In this document: positions 1-5,088 of the stretch, piece by piece
How positions within the stretch are numbered: the stretch's first letter is position 1
Layout: every line of letters begins with the position of its first letter
Assembly (NCBI GenBank): GCA_025999255.1
Contig: BNXB01000076.1
Span: 1 to 6,026 of the forward strand
Direction: 5' to 3'
Source: Bacteroidia bacterium
GTDB taxonomy: Bacteria; Bacteroidota; Bacteroidia; Bacteroidales; Azobacteroidaceae
Length of the DNA: 6,026 nt
The notes under the pieces: model-generated
Databases searched by the model: none
What the model saw: only the letters and a program-made list of their open reading frames with translations
Told to the model about the DNA's origin: nothing
Translations under genes and position numbers: made by a program

Positions 1-177
1 ATAGGGGGTAAGAAAACGTAACGAGTAGTATTTACCTTACCTAAGTTCACTATACCGGATGGTAAGCACCTTATCATTGAACTGAACGAAAAAGAGGGCG
101 GACGGCATCAATCTTTTGTGATTGAAAATGCCGACCTCGTGAGAGCCAAAGTAATCAACGAACTTAAAGTGAAGTAA
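1..177 (+). pseudogene. traN: 3' end of traN (conjugative transposon TraN, DUF4138), interrupted by an in-frame stop
   Basis: Frame 1 reads IGGKKT, then TAA at 19-21, then RVVFTLPKFTIPDGKHLII and on to a TAA at 175-177. The segment with KFTIPDGK, an acidic/basic stretch and GGRH resembles the C-terminal end of TraN proteins of Bacteroidota conjugative transposons. TraN is thought to be an outer-membrane-associated part of the transfer machine, and it normally stands directly before traO, as here. The reading frame looks continuous on both sides of the stop, so the TAA most simply reflects a nonsense change or a base error in a CAA, AAA or GAA codon. If real, it removes about 51 residues. The gene begins outside the window, so I cannot tell whether the rest is intact. 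The family call is from memory of the C-terminal motif; the stop is seen directly. Confidence 0.6.
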
Positions 178-178
178 G

Positions 179-763
179 ATGAAACGGTTATCTTTTTTAT
201 TAACGTTTGTGCTGTGCCTGGTCTTAATTGACCAAGCCCACGCACAGCGTTGTTTGCCCGGTATGCAAGGCATACAGGTAACAGGCGGAATGGTGGACGG
301 TTTTCATTCGTCCGACAAAAAGAATGAATTGGGCTATTACTTCGGGCTATCAATGGCGACCTATACCAAACATGCAAACAAGTGGGTATTCGGTGCGGAG
401 TTCCTGAATAAATACTACCCATATAAGGACGACAGAATACCCGTCAGCCAGTTTACGGCAGAGGGCGGTTATTACCTGAAATTCCTTTCCGACCGCAACA
501 AAGTAGTTCTTTTTTCTTTGGGCGGTTCGGCTCTTGCCGGATATGAAACAAGCAACTGGGGAGAAAAAACGCTCTTTGACGGCTCTACACTTCGAAATAA
601 GGACAGCTTTATCTATGGCGGTGCGATTACGTTGGAAATGGAAACGTATTTATCCGACCGTGTTGTGCTACTCCTGACCGCCCGTGAACGGGTACTGTGG
701 GGAACTACAACAGGGCATTTCCATACCCAGTTCGGATTAGGACTAAAATTTATCATCAATTAA
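179..763 (+). CDS. traO: conjugative transposon protein TraO
   Basis: This 194-aa protein has a signal peptide at about residues 1-22, with likely cleavage at AHA before QRCLPGMQG. The mature part has alternating aromatic/Gly strands (GGYYLKF, SLGGSALAGYE, SFIYGGAITLEM) and ends in QFGLGLKFIIN, a pattern typical of a small outer-membrane beta-barrel. The mature N-terminus RCLPGMQGIQVTGGMVDG is the signature I associate with TraO of CTnDOT-type elements, where TraO is needed for mating-apparatus function. The ATG at 179 lies one base after the traN stop, implying translational coupling. The gene is followed 12 nt later by traQ. Length and both ends look normal. The family assignment is firm; the barrel topology is inferred from the residue pattern. 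Confidence 0.9.
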   Translation: MKRLSFLLTFVLCLVLIDQAHAQRCLPGMQGIQVTGGMVDGFHSSDKKNELGYYFGLSMATYTKHANKWVFGAEFLNKYYPYKDDRIPVSQFTAEGGYYLKFLSDRNKVVLFSLGGSALAGYETSNWGEKTLFDGSTLRNKDSFIYGGAITLEMETYLSDRVVLLLTARERVLWGTTTGHFHTQFGLGLKFIIN

Positions 764-775
764 AATAGAATCACA

Positions 776-1303
776 ATGAAAAAAACATTAGCATATTTTT
801 TATACACGCTACTGCTTGCTGCGGTAGTCTGTGCCTGTAGCGACGATTTGGATGTTAATCAGGTTTACCCATTTGATTTGGTATGTATGCCAGTTCAGAA
901 AAAAATCGTTCAGGGAGAGAGTGCGGAAATCCGCTGCCAACTGGTAAAAGAAGGCAATTACGAAAATGCCCGTTTCTTCATCAGGTATTTCCAACCTGAC
1001 GGAAAAGGCGAACTGCGAATGGATGACGGAACATTGTTCCTTCCAAATGACCGCTATCCGTTGGATAGGACTACCTTCAGGCTTTATTATACTTCCCGAA
1101 CTACCGAACAGCAGGTTATTGACGTATATATAGAAGATAATTTTGGGCAGGTGGTGCAAAAAACCTTCAGTTGGCAGAACGATAAAGGGGATGATGAGGA
1201 AGAAGAAGATGAGTTTTTACAAGAAATATCAGACAATGATTATATGCAGTTATATCGTGTTCAACATTCTGTGTTGGATATGGATAGCCCATTCGCTGAA
1301 TAA
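776..1303 (+). CDS. traQ: TraQ-like conjugal transfer lipoprotein (DUF3872)
   Basis: This 175-aa protein begins with a lipoprotein-type signal (MKKTLAYFLYTLLLAAVVCAC). The likely acylated Cys21 is followed by SDDLD, similar to the Ser/Asp-rich motif used for surface export of lipoproteins in Bacteroides. The core contains IRYFQPDGKGELRMDDG, LPNDRYPLD, FRLYYTS and VIDVYIEDNFGQVVQ, which I recognise as the DUF3872/TraQ family of Bacteroidota conjugative transposons. It probably acts at the envelope in mating. The core ends near FSWQND (about residue 136). The remaining 39 residues are a very acidic run (DDEEEEDE) and a tail without family features. That tail is encoded where a second reading frame carries a small membrane protein, so it may be a by-product of the overlap. 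A weak ribosome site precedes the ATG. No traP lies between traO and this gene. Confidence 0.85.
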   Translation: MKKTLAYFLYTLLLAAVVCACSDDLDVNQVYPFDLVCMPVQKKIVQGESAEIRCQLVKEGNYENARFFIRYFQPDGKGELRMDDGTLFLPNDRYPLDRTTFRLYYTSRTTEQQVIDVYIEDNFGQVVQKTFSWQNDKGDDEEEEDEFLQEISDNDYMQLYRVQHSVLDMDSPFAE

Positions 1304-1346
1304 CGCTCCGACAGATATAGAACTGTGGGGAGAGGAAGTAGAATAA
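1209..1346 (+). CDS. small single-span membrane protein overlapping the traQ 3' end
   Basis: A 45-codon frame starts at ATG 1209 in the +1 frame relative to traQ, overlaps its last 95 bases and continues 43 bases beyond its stop. AGGA at 1197-1200 gives a good ribosome site 8 nt before the ATG. Earlier ATGs at 1143, 1191 and 1194 are in frame but worse placed. The product has a basic N-terminus (MSFYKKYQ), one hydrophobic helix (about residues 10-28, TMIICSYIVFNILCWIWIA) and a short acidic tail ending WGEEVE. This is a well-formed N-in membrane protein, unlike a random shadow frame. Its TAA (1344-1346) abuts a perfect hairpin, which also suggests that 1346 is a real gene end. I do not recognise a family. 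It may be a small partner of the transfer pore. Chance is still possible because the overlapped part is constrained by traQ. Confidence 0.5.
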   Translation: MSFYKKYQTMIICSYIVFNILCWIWIAHSLNNAPTDIELWGEEVE

Positions 1347-1377
1347 GTAAGTACCCGGAGCAATTCGGGTACTTACT
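1346..1377 (+). promoter_or_regulatory. perfect 12-bp intercistronic hairpin with a GCAA tetraloop
   Basis: AGTAAGTACCCG (1346-1357) pairs perfectly with CGGGTACTTACT (1366-1377). As RNA, the G1358-U1365 wobble and the A1359-U1364 pair extend it to 14 pairs closed by a GCAA (GNRA) loop at 1360-1363. It starts on the last base of the small membrane protein's stop codon and ends 18 nt before the M23 start. No T tract follows, so it is not a normal intrinsic terminator. An mRNA-stabilising, processing or translation-tuning element is more likely. Confidence 0.7.
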
Positions 1378-1395
1378 GCATTTACGAAATTGATT

Positions 1396-1998
1396 ATGAA
1401 ATGGATAATTACGTTCTCTATCGTTTTGCTGCATTTGTCTGTATGGGGGCAGTCGGTCAGGAAATCGGAAATAGAAAGATACATGGAGCAGGTTTATTCT
1501 GTAATAGAGTTTCAACAGATAGCAGATTCTCTACAAATGACTATTGACGAACTATCCGATTATCCTGTCATCTTTCCGATTAAAAAGCCTTTGCGTATTT
1601 CATCAGGCTTCGGAATGCGTTATCATCCGATTTATAAAGTACGGAAATTTCATACTGGGATTGATATACCCAAAATGAAAGGTACTCCTGTCTATGCCAC
1701 AGGCAACGGTGTCGTAATTCGCAAAGGTTATTGTTCGGGGTACGGAAATTTTATCGAGATTGAACATGCGGGGAATTTCCGTTCATTTTATGCTCATCTA
1801 AGCAAAACGATGGTAAGCAAAGGGGATTCGGTAAGTATAACTACACAAATTGGGTGTGTAGGCAATACAGGAACATCGACAGGTAGCCATTTGCATTACG
1901 AAGTACGGAAAGGCAAACGCTTTCTGAATCCTGCCGAATGGTGTTGCTGCCTGATTGAAATATGGAATAAACAAACATTAAACGAAAAAACAGCATGA
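1396..1998 (+). CDS. secreted M23 (LytM-type) zinc metallopeptidase, probable peptidoglycan hydrolase
   Basis: This 200-aa protein has a signal peptide (residues 1-18, cut near VWG|Q), a short helical linker (about 20-55) and an M23 domain (about 60-182). The domain shows the complete catalytic set: SSGFGMRYHP, the H86-T-G-I-D90 zinc motif, YAHL with H134, GNTGTSTGSH, and HLHYEV with H165 and H167. Known M23 enzymes cut peptide cross-links of peptidoglycan. Placed after traQ, it likely opens the wall for assembly of the mating channel. I chose ATG 1396 over the in-frame TTG at 1390 because MKWIITFS gives a clean signal start. The tail after EW (residues 181-182) includes an odd CCC run and a polar end. 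The stop overlaps the next start as ATGA. Some CTnDOT relatives carry a lysozyme-like gene here instead. Confidence 0.93.
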   Translation: MKWIITFSIVLLHLSVWGQSVRKSEIERYMEQVYSVIEFQQIADSLQMTIDELSDYPVIFPIKKPLRISSGFGMRYHPIYKVRKFHTGIDIPKMKGTPVYATGNGVVIRKGYCSGYGNFIEIEHAGNFRSFYAHLSKTMVSKGDSVSITTQIGCVGNTGTSTGSHLHYEVRKGKRFLNPAEWCCCLIEIWNKQTLNEKTA

Positions 1999-2438
1999 AA
2001 TTTTTAACCACATATTTACAACCCGGAGAGGAAATCAGGTACAGGGCAAGAATACATTTTTTCCTGTTCCTGCAACCCTCCATATTATTGGCAATCGGGT
2101 TCATGTGTTATTTTGATGCAATCCGAATAACGCACTATTTAGGGGTAACGCTGTTGTTCTTGGGGTTGGTTTCCCTTGTTCAGCGTGTATTTGTGAAAGT
2201 AGGCTCAATTTATGCCGTTACAAACAGGCGTGTAATTATCAAAACAGGGATAATCAGCCGTAGGACTGTTGAATTGGTACTTGCAAAATGTGAGGGCATT
2301 CAGGTAACGCAGGATATTTTGGGACGTATCTTTGGATATGGTTCTATTGTCGTAACCACCGGAGGGGCTACCAACTGCTATTATTATGTAGCTAACCCGT
2401 TTCGGTTCAAAAGAGAAATCAATATCCAAATAAGTTAA
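1995..2438 (+). CDS. membrane protein with bacterial PH (bPH2, YdbS-like) domain
   Basis: This 147-aa protein has a short amphipathic start (YLQPGEEIRYRAR), two hydrophobic spans (about residues 22-40 and 47-67) and a bPH2-type domain. The domain has the usual YAVTNRRVIIKTGIISR, a central LAKCEGIQVTQDILGRIFGYGSIVV strand pattern (two blocks, about 96-120) and TTGG. Such domains occur in small membrane proteins of unknown exact role, often thought to bind membranes or partner proteins. The ATG at 1995 overlaps the peptidase stop (ATGA), so the two are probably translated together and may work together at the envelope, for example by anchoring or limiting the peptidase. It is the last gene of the + operon, and a terminator starts four bases after its stop. 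Domain identity is solid; its part in conjugation is inferred from position. Confidence 0.85.
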   Translation: MKFLTTYLQPGEEIRYRARIHFFLFLQPSILLAIGFMCYFDAIRITHYLGVTLLFLGLVSLVQRVFVKVGSIYAVTNRRVIIKTGIISRRTVELVLAKCEGIQVTQDILGRIFGYGSIVVTTGGATNCYYYVANPFRFKREINIQIS

Positions 2439-2441
2439 ACG

Positions 2442-2470
2442 AAAAATCCGCCTGTTGGCGGATTTTTTTT
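2442..2470. terminator. bidirectional intrinsic terminator between convergent operons
   Basis: AAAAATCCGCC (2442-2452) and GGCGGATTTTT (2457-2467) pair perfectly around a TGTT loop. The + strand continues to eight Ts (2463-2470), and the - strand reads five Ts after the GC stem. It can therefore end both the transfer operon and the opposing operon. The last three bases of the feature fall in or next to the stop codon of the - strand gene (2469-2471). Confidence 0.92.
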
Positions 2471-2831
2471 ACTTTATATCAGTTCCGAACATATCATTGA
2501 AAAACACTATCAATTCTTTTCTATGCAAGCTATCCCAATACAGGGATGCAGGATGATATGGTTCGTGCCGTCCTATTTCATAACCGATGTCTATTTTGGT
2601 AAACCGCTTGCCTTCTTCATACCGTTTTTTAGTTCCGGGTAGCCAACTGTTGCGCCGTTCTTCCTGTTGGACAACAATTAATTGTTTCAACATAAAGGCA
2701 TAGTTTTCGCCAACTGTATGACCGCATTCCATTTTGTAAGGACTGTTTAGACAGTCCTTACATTGCCGAATGGCAGCATTGAGGTTTGTAACTTCTATCT
2801 GCTCCCCTGTGATGTCTTTTATCGTTATCAT
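2469..2831 (-). CDS. conserved-looking 120-aa protein with a Cys/His cluster
   Basis: I do not recognise a named family. The 120-aa product starts with a small beta-rich segment (MITIKDITGEQIEVTNLNAA). A compact cluster with C24, C27, C36 and H38 follows (QCKDC, then KMECGH), spaced like a small zinc site, though CxxC-x8-CxH is not a standard finger. A helix (about 42-60) comes next, then a basic, aromatic region (WLPGTKKRYEEGKRF; HEPYHPASLYWDSLHRKE). It is soluble, with no signal peptide. It is the last gene of the - strand operon: its start is 11 nt after the stop of the DUF3873 gene and its stop lies in the shared terminator. The DNA encoding C24 to Y32 forms a 12-bp perfect inverted repeat. 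A nucleic-acid-related role is a guess from the Cys/His cluster and the operon company. Confidence 0.7.
   Translation of the reverse strand: MITIKDITGEQIEVTNLNAAIRQCKDCLNSPYKMECGHTVGENYAFMLKQLIVVQQEERRNSWLPGTKKRYEEGKRFTKIDIGYEIGRHEPYHPASLYWDSLHRKELIVFFNDMFGTDIK
2735..2762. repeat. 12-bp perfect inverted repeat inside a coding region
   Basis: TGTAAGGACTGT (2735-2746) and ACAGTCCTTACA (2751-2762) flank a TTAG loop. It lies in the part of the 120-aa gene that encodes the CKDC cluster. Its centre, TGTTTAGACA, recurs at 5553-5562 upstream of the same operon. A hairpin in mRNA or a palindromic protein-binding site are both possible. Confidence 0.8.
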
Positions 2832-2842
2832 ATCTTTTGTTT

Positions 2843-3085
2843 TTAGTTATTTGTAAACTCCGAAATTTGCTGTAAATCATTCTTTTTCTGCAACCATTCA
2901 TCCCGCTGTTTTCGGCATTCTTCCAATGATTTGGCGACCGTAGAGAATAATTCTCCGTCTGTATGGCGGTAGTCGTATTGGTAATATTCCGTCCCTCTGA
3001 ACGCACCTGCAATAAATGTGGTGTAGTTCTCTTTGCCCTGCTCACACACGGAGCAACCATTTTGATTGATAGAATTTGTTTTCAT
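2843..3085 (-). CDS. DUF3873 family small protein
   Basis: This 80-aa soluble protein contains GCSVCEQGKENY near the N-terminus (C11 and C14, a CxxC pair) and the block QYDYRHTDGELFSTVAKSLE (residues 36-55), followed by ECRKQRDEWLQKKN. This arrangement matches my memory of DUF3873, a small family of unknown function found almost only in Bacteroidota, mainly on conjugative transposons. The length is normal for that family. The start ATG (3083-3085) is preceded by an AT-rich leader rather than a strong Shine-Dalgarno, as is usual in this phylum. It sits 14 nt after the 159-aa gene and 11 nt before the 120-aa gene, clearly within one operon. The function is unknown; the CxxC could bind metal but only two cysteines are present. 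Confidence 0.8.
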   Translation of the reverse strand: MKTNSINQNGCSVCEQGKENYTTFIAGAFRGTEYYQYDYRHTDGELFSTVAKSLEECRKQRDEWLQKKNDLQQISEFTNN

Positions 3086-3099
3086 CGTTATTGATATTT

Positions 3100-3579
3100 T
3101 TAGTTTATATGTTCGATTTCTTTCATTGAAATATGTTTTTCAAACCATTCCATTAGGCTTTCCATATTATACTCGGAGGTAATGATAGCCGTATCATTGG
3201 CTATTTGCGTGAAACGGCTACTTTCGTAGTTGTCAATCCATTCCTTTAGGTTTACCGCTCCCCATGTGCTGTATTCCTGTGCAAACTTTCGGTCAATCTC
3301 GGCAATGCTTTTTTCAAACCGTATTTTAATAGTTTGGTATTTATCGTCTATGATTTCAAGATGACGGAGCGAGCCGAAGTCATCATGTAGTCGGGCGAAC
3401 GCCCAACCGTCTTCATACGACTGACTGCCCCATTGGTGCGGTTTATCGTAACGTACTTTTACTTCGGCGGTATATTCGGATATTTTAATGTCCTCGATAG
3501 TTCCCGTTACCATTAAGCCCGTAAAAACGCATTTACAACGCTTGCCGATTATTTCCTTATTTACTTCTGTTGCTTTCAT
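3100..3579 (-). CDS. conserved-looking 159-aa cargo protein of unknown function
   Basis: The N-terminal half (about residues 9-75) reads as a beta-rich module: GKRCKCVFTGLMVTGTIEDI, then AEVKVRYDKPHQWG, then DGWAFARLHDDFGSLRHLEII. The phrasing of a strand, a GxI turn and another strand recalls SH3/KOW-like barrels, but I cannot confirm a family. The C-terminal half is helical and acidic (KIRFEKSIAEIDRKFAQEY; NMESLMEWFEKHIS). There is no signal peptide or membrane span. Start ATG at 3577-3579 comes 12 nt after the stop of the 195-aa gene, and the next gene follows 14 nt later, so it is co-transcribed. It resembles proteins I associate with the accessory genes of Bacteroidota conjugative elements. 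That is memory, not a search result. Confidence 0.75.
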   Translation of the reverse strand: MKATEVNKEIIGKRCKCVFTGLMVTGTIEDIKISEYTAEVKVRYDKPHQWGSQSYEDGWAFARLHDDFGSLRHLEIIDDKYQTIKIRFEKSIAEIDRKFAQEYSTWGAVNLKEWIDNYESSRFTQIANDTAIITSEYNMESLMEWFEKHISMKEIEHIN

Positions 3580-3591
3580 GTCTATTGCTGA

Positions 3592-4179
3592 TTAAAAAAA
3601 TGATAATTGAATTGCTTTCCGTCCTGTAACTTCATCAAATAGGTTTTTCGCTTGCTTCAAAACAATGATAGCGTATTTGTCTGTTTTACTGCTGTCTTTT
3701 TCAAGCCCTGCCCTCATTTCGTTTAGTGCTGCTGTCAGGCAGTCTTTTCGGTTGTCGAATAATTTTCCCCATACACCTAAGCCATAACCCGCTCCGCCTG
3801 TGCTGTGTGAATAGCTTACTCCGTATGTCCATTTACCGTTCAAACCTTTGCCCAATGTGATATAGTTGCTTACTGCCCAACCGTCCCGATGTGGGAATTT
3901 TATTTCTTCTCGTTCCCCAAAATCGGGTCTTTCTAACCAACCGTATTGGTTAAACGCTTTCTTTGTAAAGCCGAATAGTAAATGCCTTTCGTACTCACGT
4001 TTATTCATTAATAATTTGCGTGGGGTATCGCCAAAACTCTCGTATTCCTCAATTATAGCCCTGTCGTTCCGTCTTAATGCGTTCAGATATACGGCTACAT
4101 TGTGGCGTTCTACTCGGCAGAAATTGACTTCCTGTATCTCTTTCAATTTTTCGTATGCTGATAATTCTTTGTATTCCAT
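3592..4179 (-). CDS. 195-aa cytosolic protein with a Gly/aromatic core, unknown function
   Basis: No named family is certain. The N-terminal region (1-80) is helical and charged (KLKEIQEVNFCRVERHNVAV; LRRNDRAIIEEYESFGDTP). The middle (about 95-140) has beta strands with DGWAVSNYITLGKGLNGKW and a Gly-rich stretch YSHSTGGAGYGLGVWGKLF. The helix after it (DNRKDCLTAALNEMRAGLE) and a C-terminal helix ending IQLSFF complete it. The middle-to-helix layout recalls a domain seen near ParB-like or methylase proteins of mobile elements (Gly-rich strands, then a helix that counts out ALxEM), but the match is loose. An 8-bp hairpin stands 15 nt before its ATG, separating it from the upstream 285-aa gene by 51 nt, the widest gap in the operon. 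This could give it a separately tuned expression level. Confidence 0.75.
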   Translation of the reverse strand: MEYKELSAYEKLKEIQEVNFCRVERHNVAVYLNALRRNDRAIIEEYESFGDTPRKLLMNKREYERHLLFGFTKKAFNQYGWLERPDFGEREEIKFPHRDGWAVSNYITLGKGLNGKWTYGVSYSHSTGGAGYGLGVWGKLFDNRKDCLTAALNEMRAGLEKDSSKTDKYAIIVLKQAKNLFDEVTGRKAIQLSFF

Positions 4180-4194
4180 GACTGTTATTTTTGT

Positions 4195-4216
4195 GGGGCA
4201 GAATAGGCTCTGCCCC
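4195..4216 (-). promoter_or_regulatory. 8-bp perfect intercistronic hairpin upstream of the 195-aa gene
   Basis: GGGGCAGA (4195-4202) and TCTGCCCC (4209-4216) pair perfectly around a six-base loop, between the 285-aa and 195-aa genes. On the - strand it is followed by ACAAAAATAACAGTC and the ATG, so there is no T tract and normal termination is unlikely. Position and distance to the start codon (15 nt) resemble the hairpin at 1346-1377. It may protect or process the mRNA, or partly attenuate it. Confidence 0.65.
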
Positions 4217-4230
4217 GTGTTACTACTTAA

Positions 4231-5088
4231 TTAATCTAATCCGAAATAATAGGCTAACCGTTGCTCTTGGGACTTTGGGAATATCCAACCTGCCAATTTC
4301 TTTCCGTTGAATGTCAATCGGCAGTTGAAGCGTCCGCCCATTGCTTTGAGTTCGTCTTTTATTACTTTCGTATCTCCGAATACTGCAACCGCTTTGGCTG
4401 AATATTCTACCAATGTGCAATTTGCTTTTCCTTCTCCTGTCGGCTTGCTTGGTGGCGTTGTATTGGATTTGCTGATATGTATGTTATCTTCGTTCCCTGC
4501 TGTGTAGGCAAAATCTTCAATCGTGCGATTGCGGTCATATACAGACACTTTTTCGATAATCCAACCGCAATATTTGCTTTCGCCTAAATAATAGCCATCG
4601 CCCATGCTGTACTTTTCCCGATGTTCGTAATCTTCGTTAAACTCGGATAAATAGGCGGTTTCTTCAAAGTTGGGTGCGTGTTTACGCATTTCGGAAAAGA
4701 TGTCCCGTTTGTGTTTGGAAAAGCCTAAAACAACGGTGCGTTGCGTACTGTGTGCAAAATAGTCCGTTTGGCTATCGCTGTCGTTCTGTTTCAGACGTGC
4801 CACGATAACCGCCTGTGCATCTTCGGGGAATATCTCGGCAAAGCGTTTCCTACCGATTTCCCTAACCTGTTCTACTCTGATTTTTTCCTTTTCGGCTTCT
4901 TCTTTCTCTGCTTGCTTCTGTTGCCGTGCTTCCTGAAGAAGTATTGCGACCTCGAAACTGTCCATAAATTGCGGGTTCTCACTGTCGTAGTAATACCCGA
5001 TACCGAATTTTTCTTTCAATGGGCGAATAATGTCAGCCGTCTGAAAATCTTTTGTCCGCAGATTTACCAATTTGTAAGCAATTCCCAT
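4231..5088 (-). CDS. 285-aa cargo protein with coiled coil and C-terminal GGRFN/GWIF domain
   Basis: Three parts are visible. Residues 1-50 form a small alpha/beta start. Residues 52-82 are a highly charged helix likely to form a coiled coil (QEARQQKQAEKEEAEKEKIR). Residues 90-205 form the core, with AVIVARLKQNDSDSQTDYFA, TVVLGFSKHKRDIFSEMRKH and EHREKYSMGDGYYLGESKYC, blocks that I associate with hypothetical proteins of Bacteroidota conjugative elements. A Thr/Pro/Ser-rich linker (206-222) leads to a 55-residue domain with VEYSAKAVAVFGDTKVIKDE, LKAMGGRFNCRL and LAGWIFPKSQEQRL. This last domain recurs, in my memory, in proteins of mobile elements and large viruses, often beside DNA-handling domains, but its activity is unknown. 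The ATG at 5086-5088 lies inside the 52-aa gene, giving a 25-nt overlap and likely coupling. AAAGAG just upstream is a fair ribosome site. Confidence 0.85.
   Translation of the reverse strand: MGIAYKLVNLRTKDFQTADIIRPLKEKFGIGYYYDSENPQFMDSFEVAILLQEARQQKQAEKEEAEKEKIRVEQVREIGRKRFAEIFPEDAQAVIVARLKQNDSDSQTDYFAHSTQRTVVLGFSKHKRDIFSEMRKHAPNFEETAYLSEFNEDYEHREKYSMGDGYYLGESKYCGWIIEKVSVYDRNRTIEDFAYTAGNEDNIHISKSNTTPPSKPTGEGKANCTLVEYSAKAVAVFGDTKVIKDELKAMGGRFNCRLTFNGKKLAGWIFPKSQEQRLAYYFGLD

Noticed and set aside
1157..1165. A6C run in traQ as a slippery site leading into the small membrane protein frame
   Set aside because: The codon phasing does not fit the X XXY YYZ rule, and the small frame has its own start and ribosome site.
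2758..3060. 100-aa - strand frame overlapping the DUF3873 gene
   Set aside because: It is out of frame with two well-supported genes and has no coherent domain.
3934..3952. TAACCAA/TTGGTTA 7-bp inverted repeat in the 195-aa gene
   Set aside because: Short stems of this size are expected by chance in AT-rich coding sequence, and nothing else supports it.
3866..4234. 122-aa + strand frame opposite the 195-aa gene
   Set aside because: It is antisense to a coherent gene in a packed operon and its composition looks like the complement of coding sequence.
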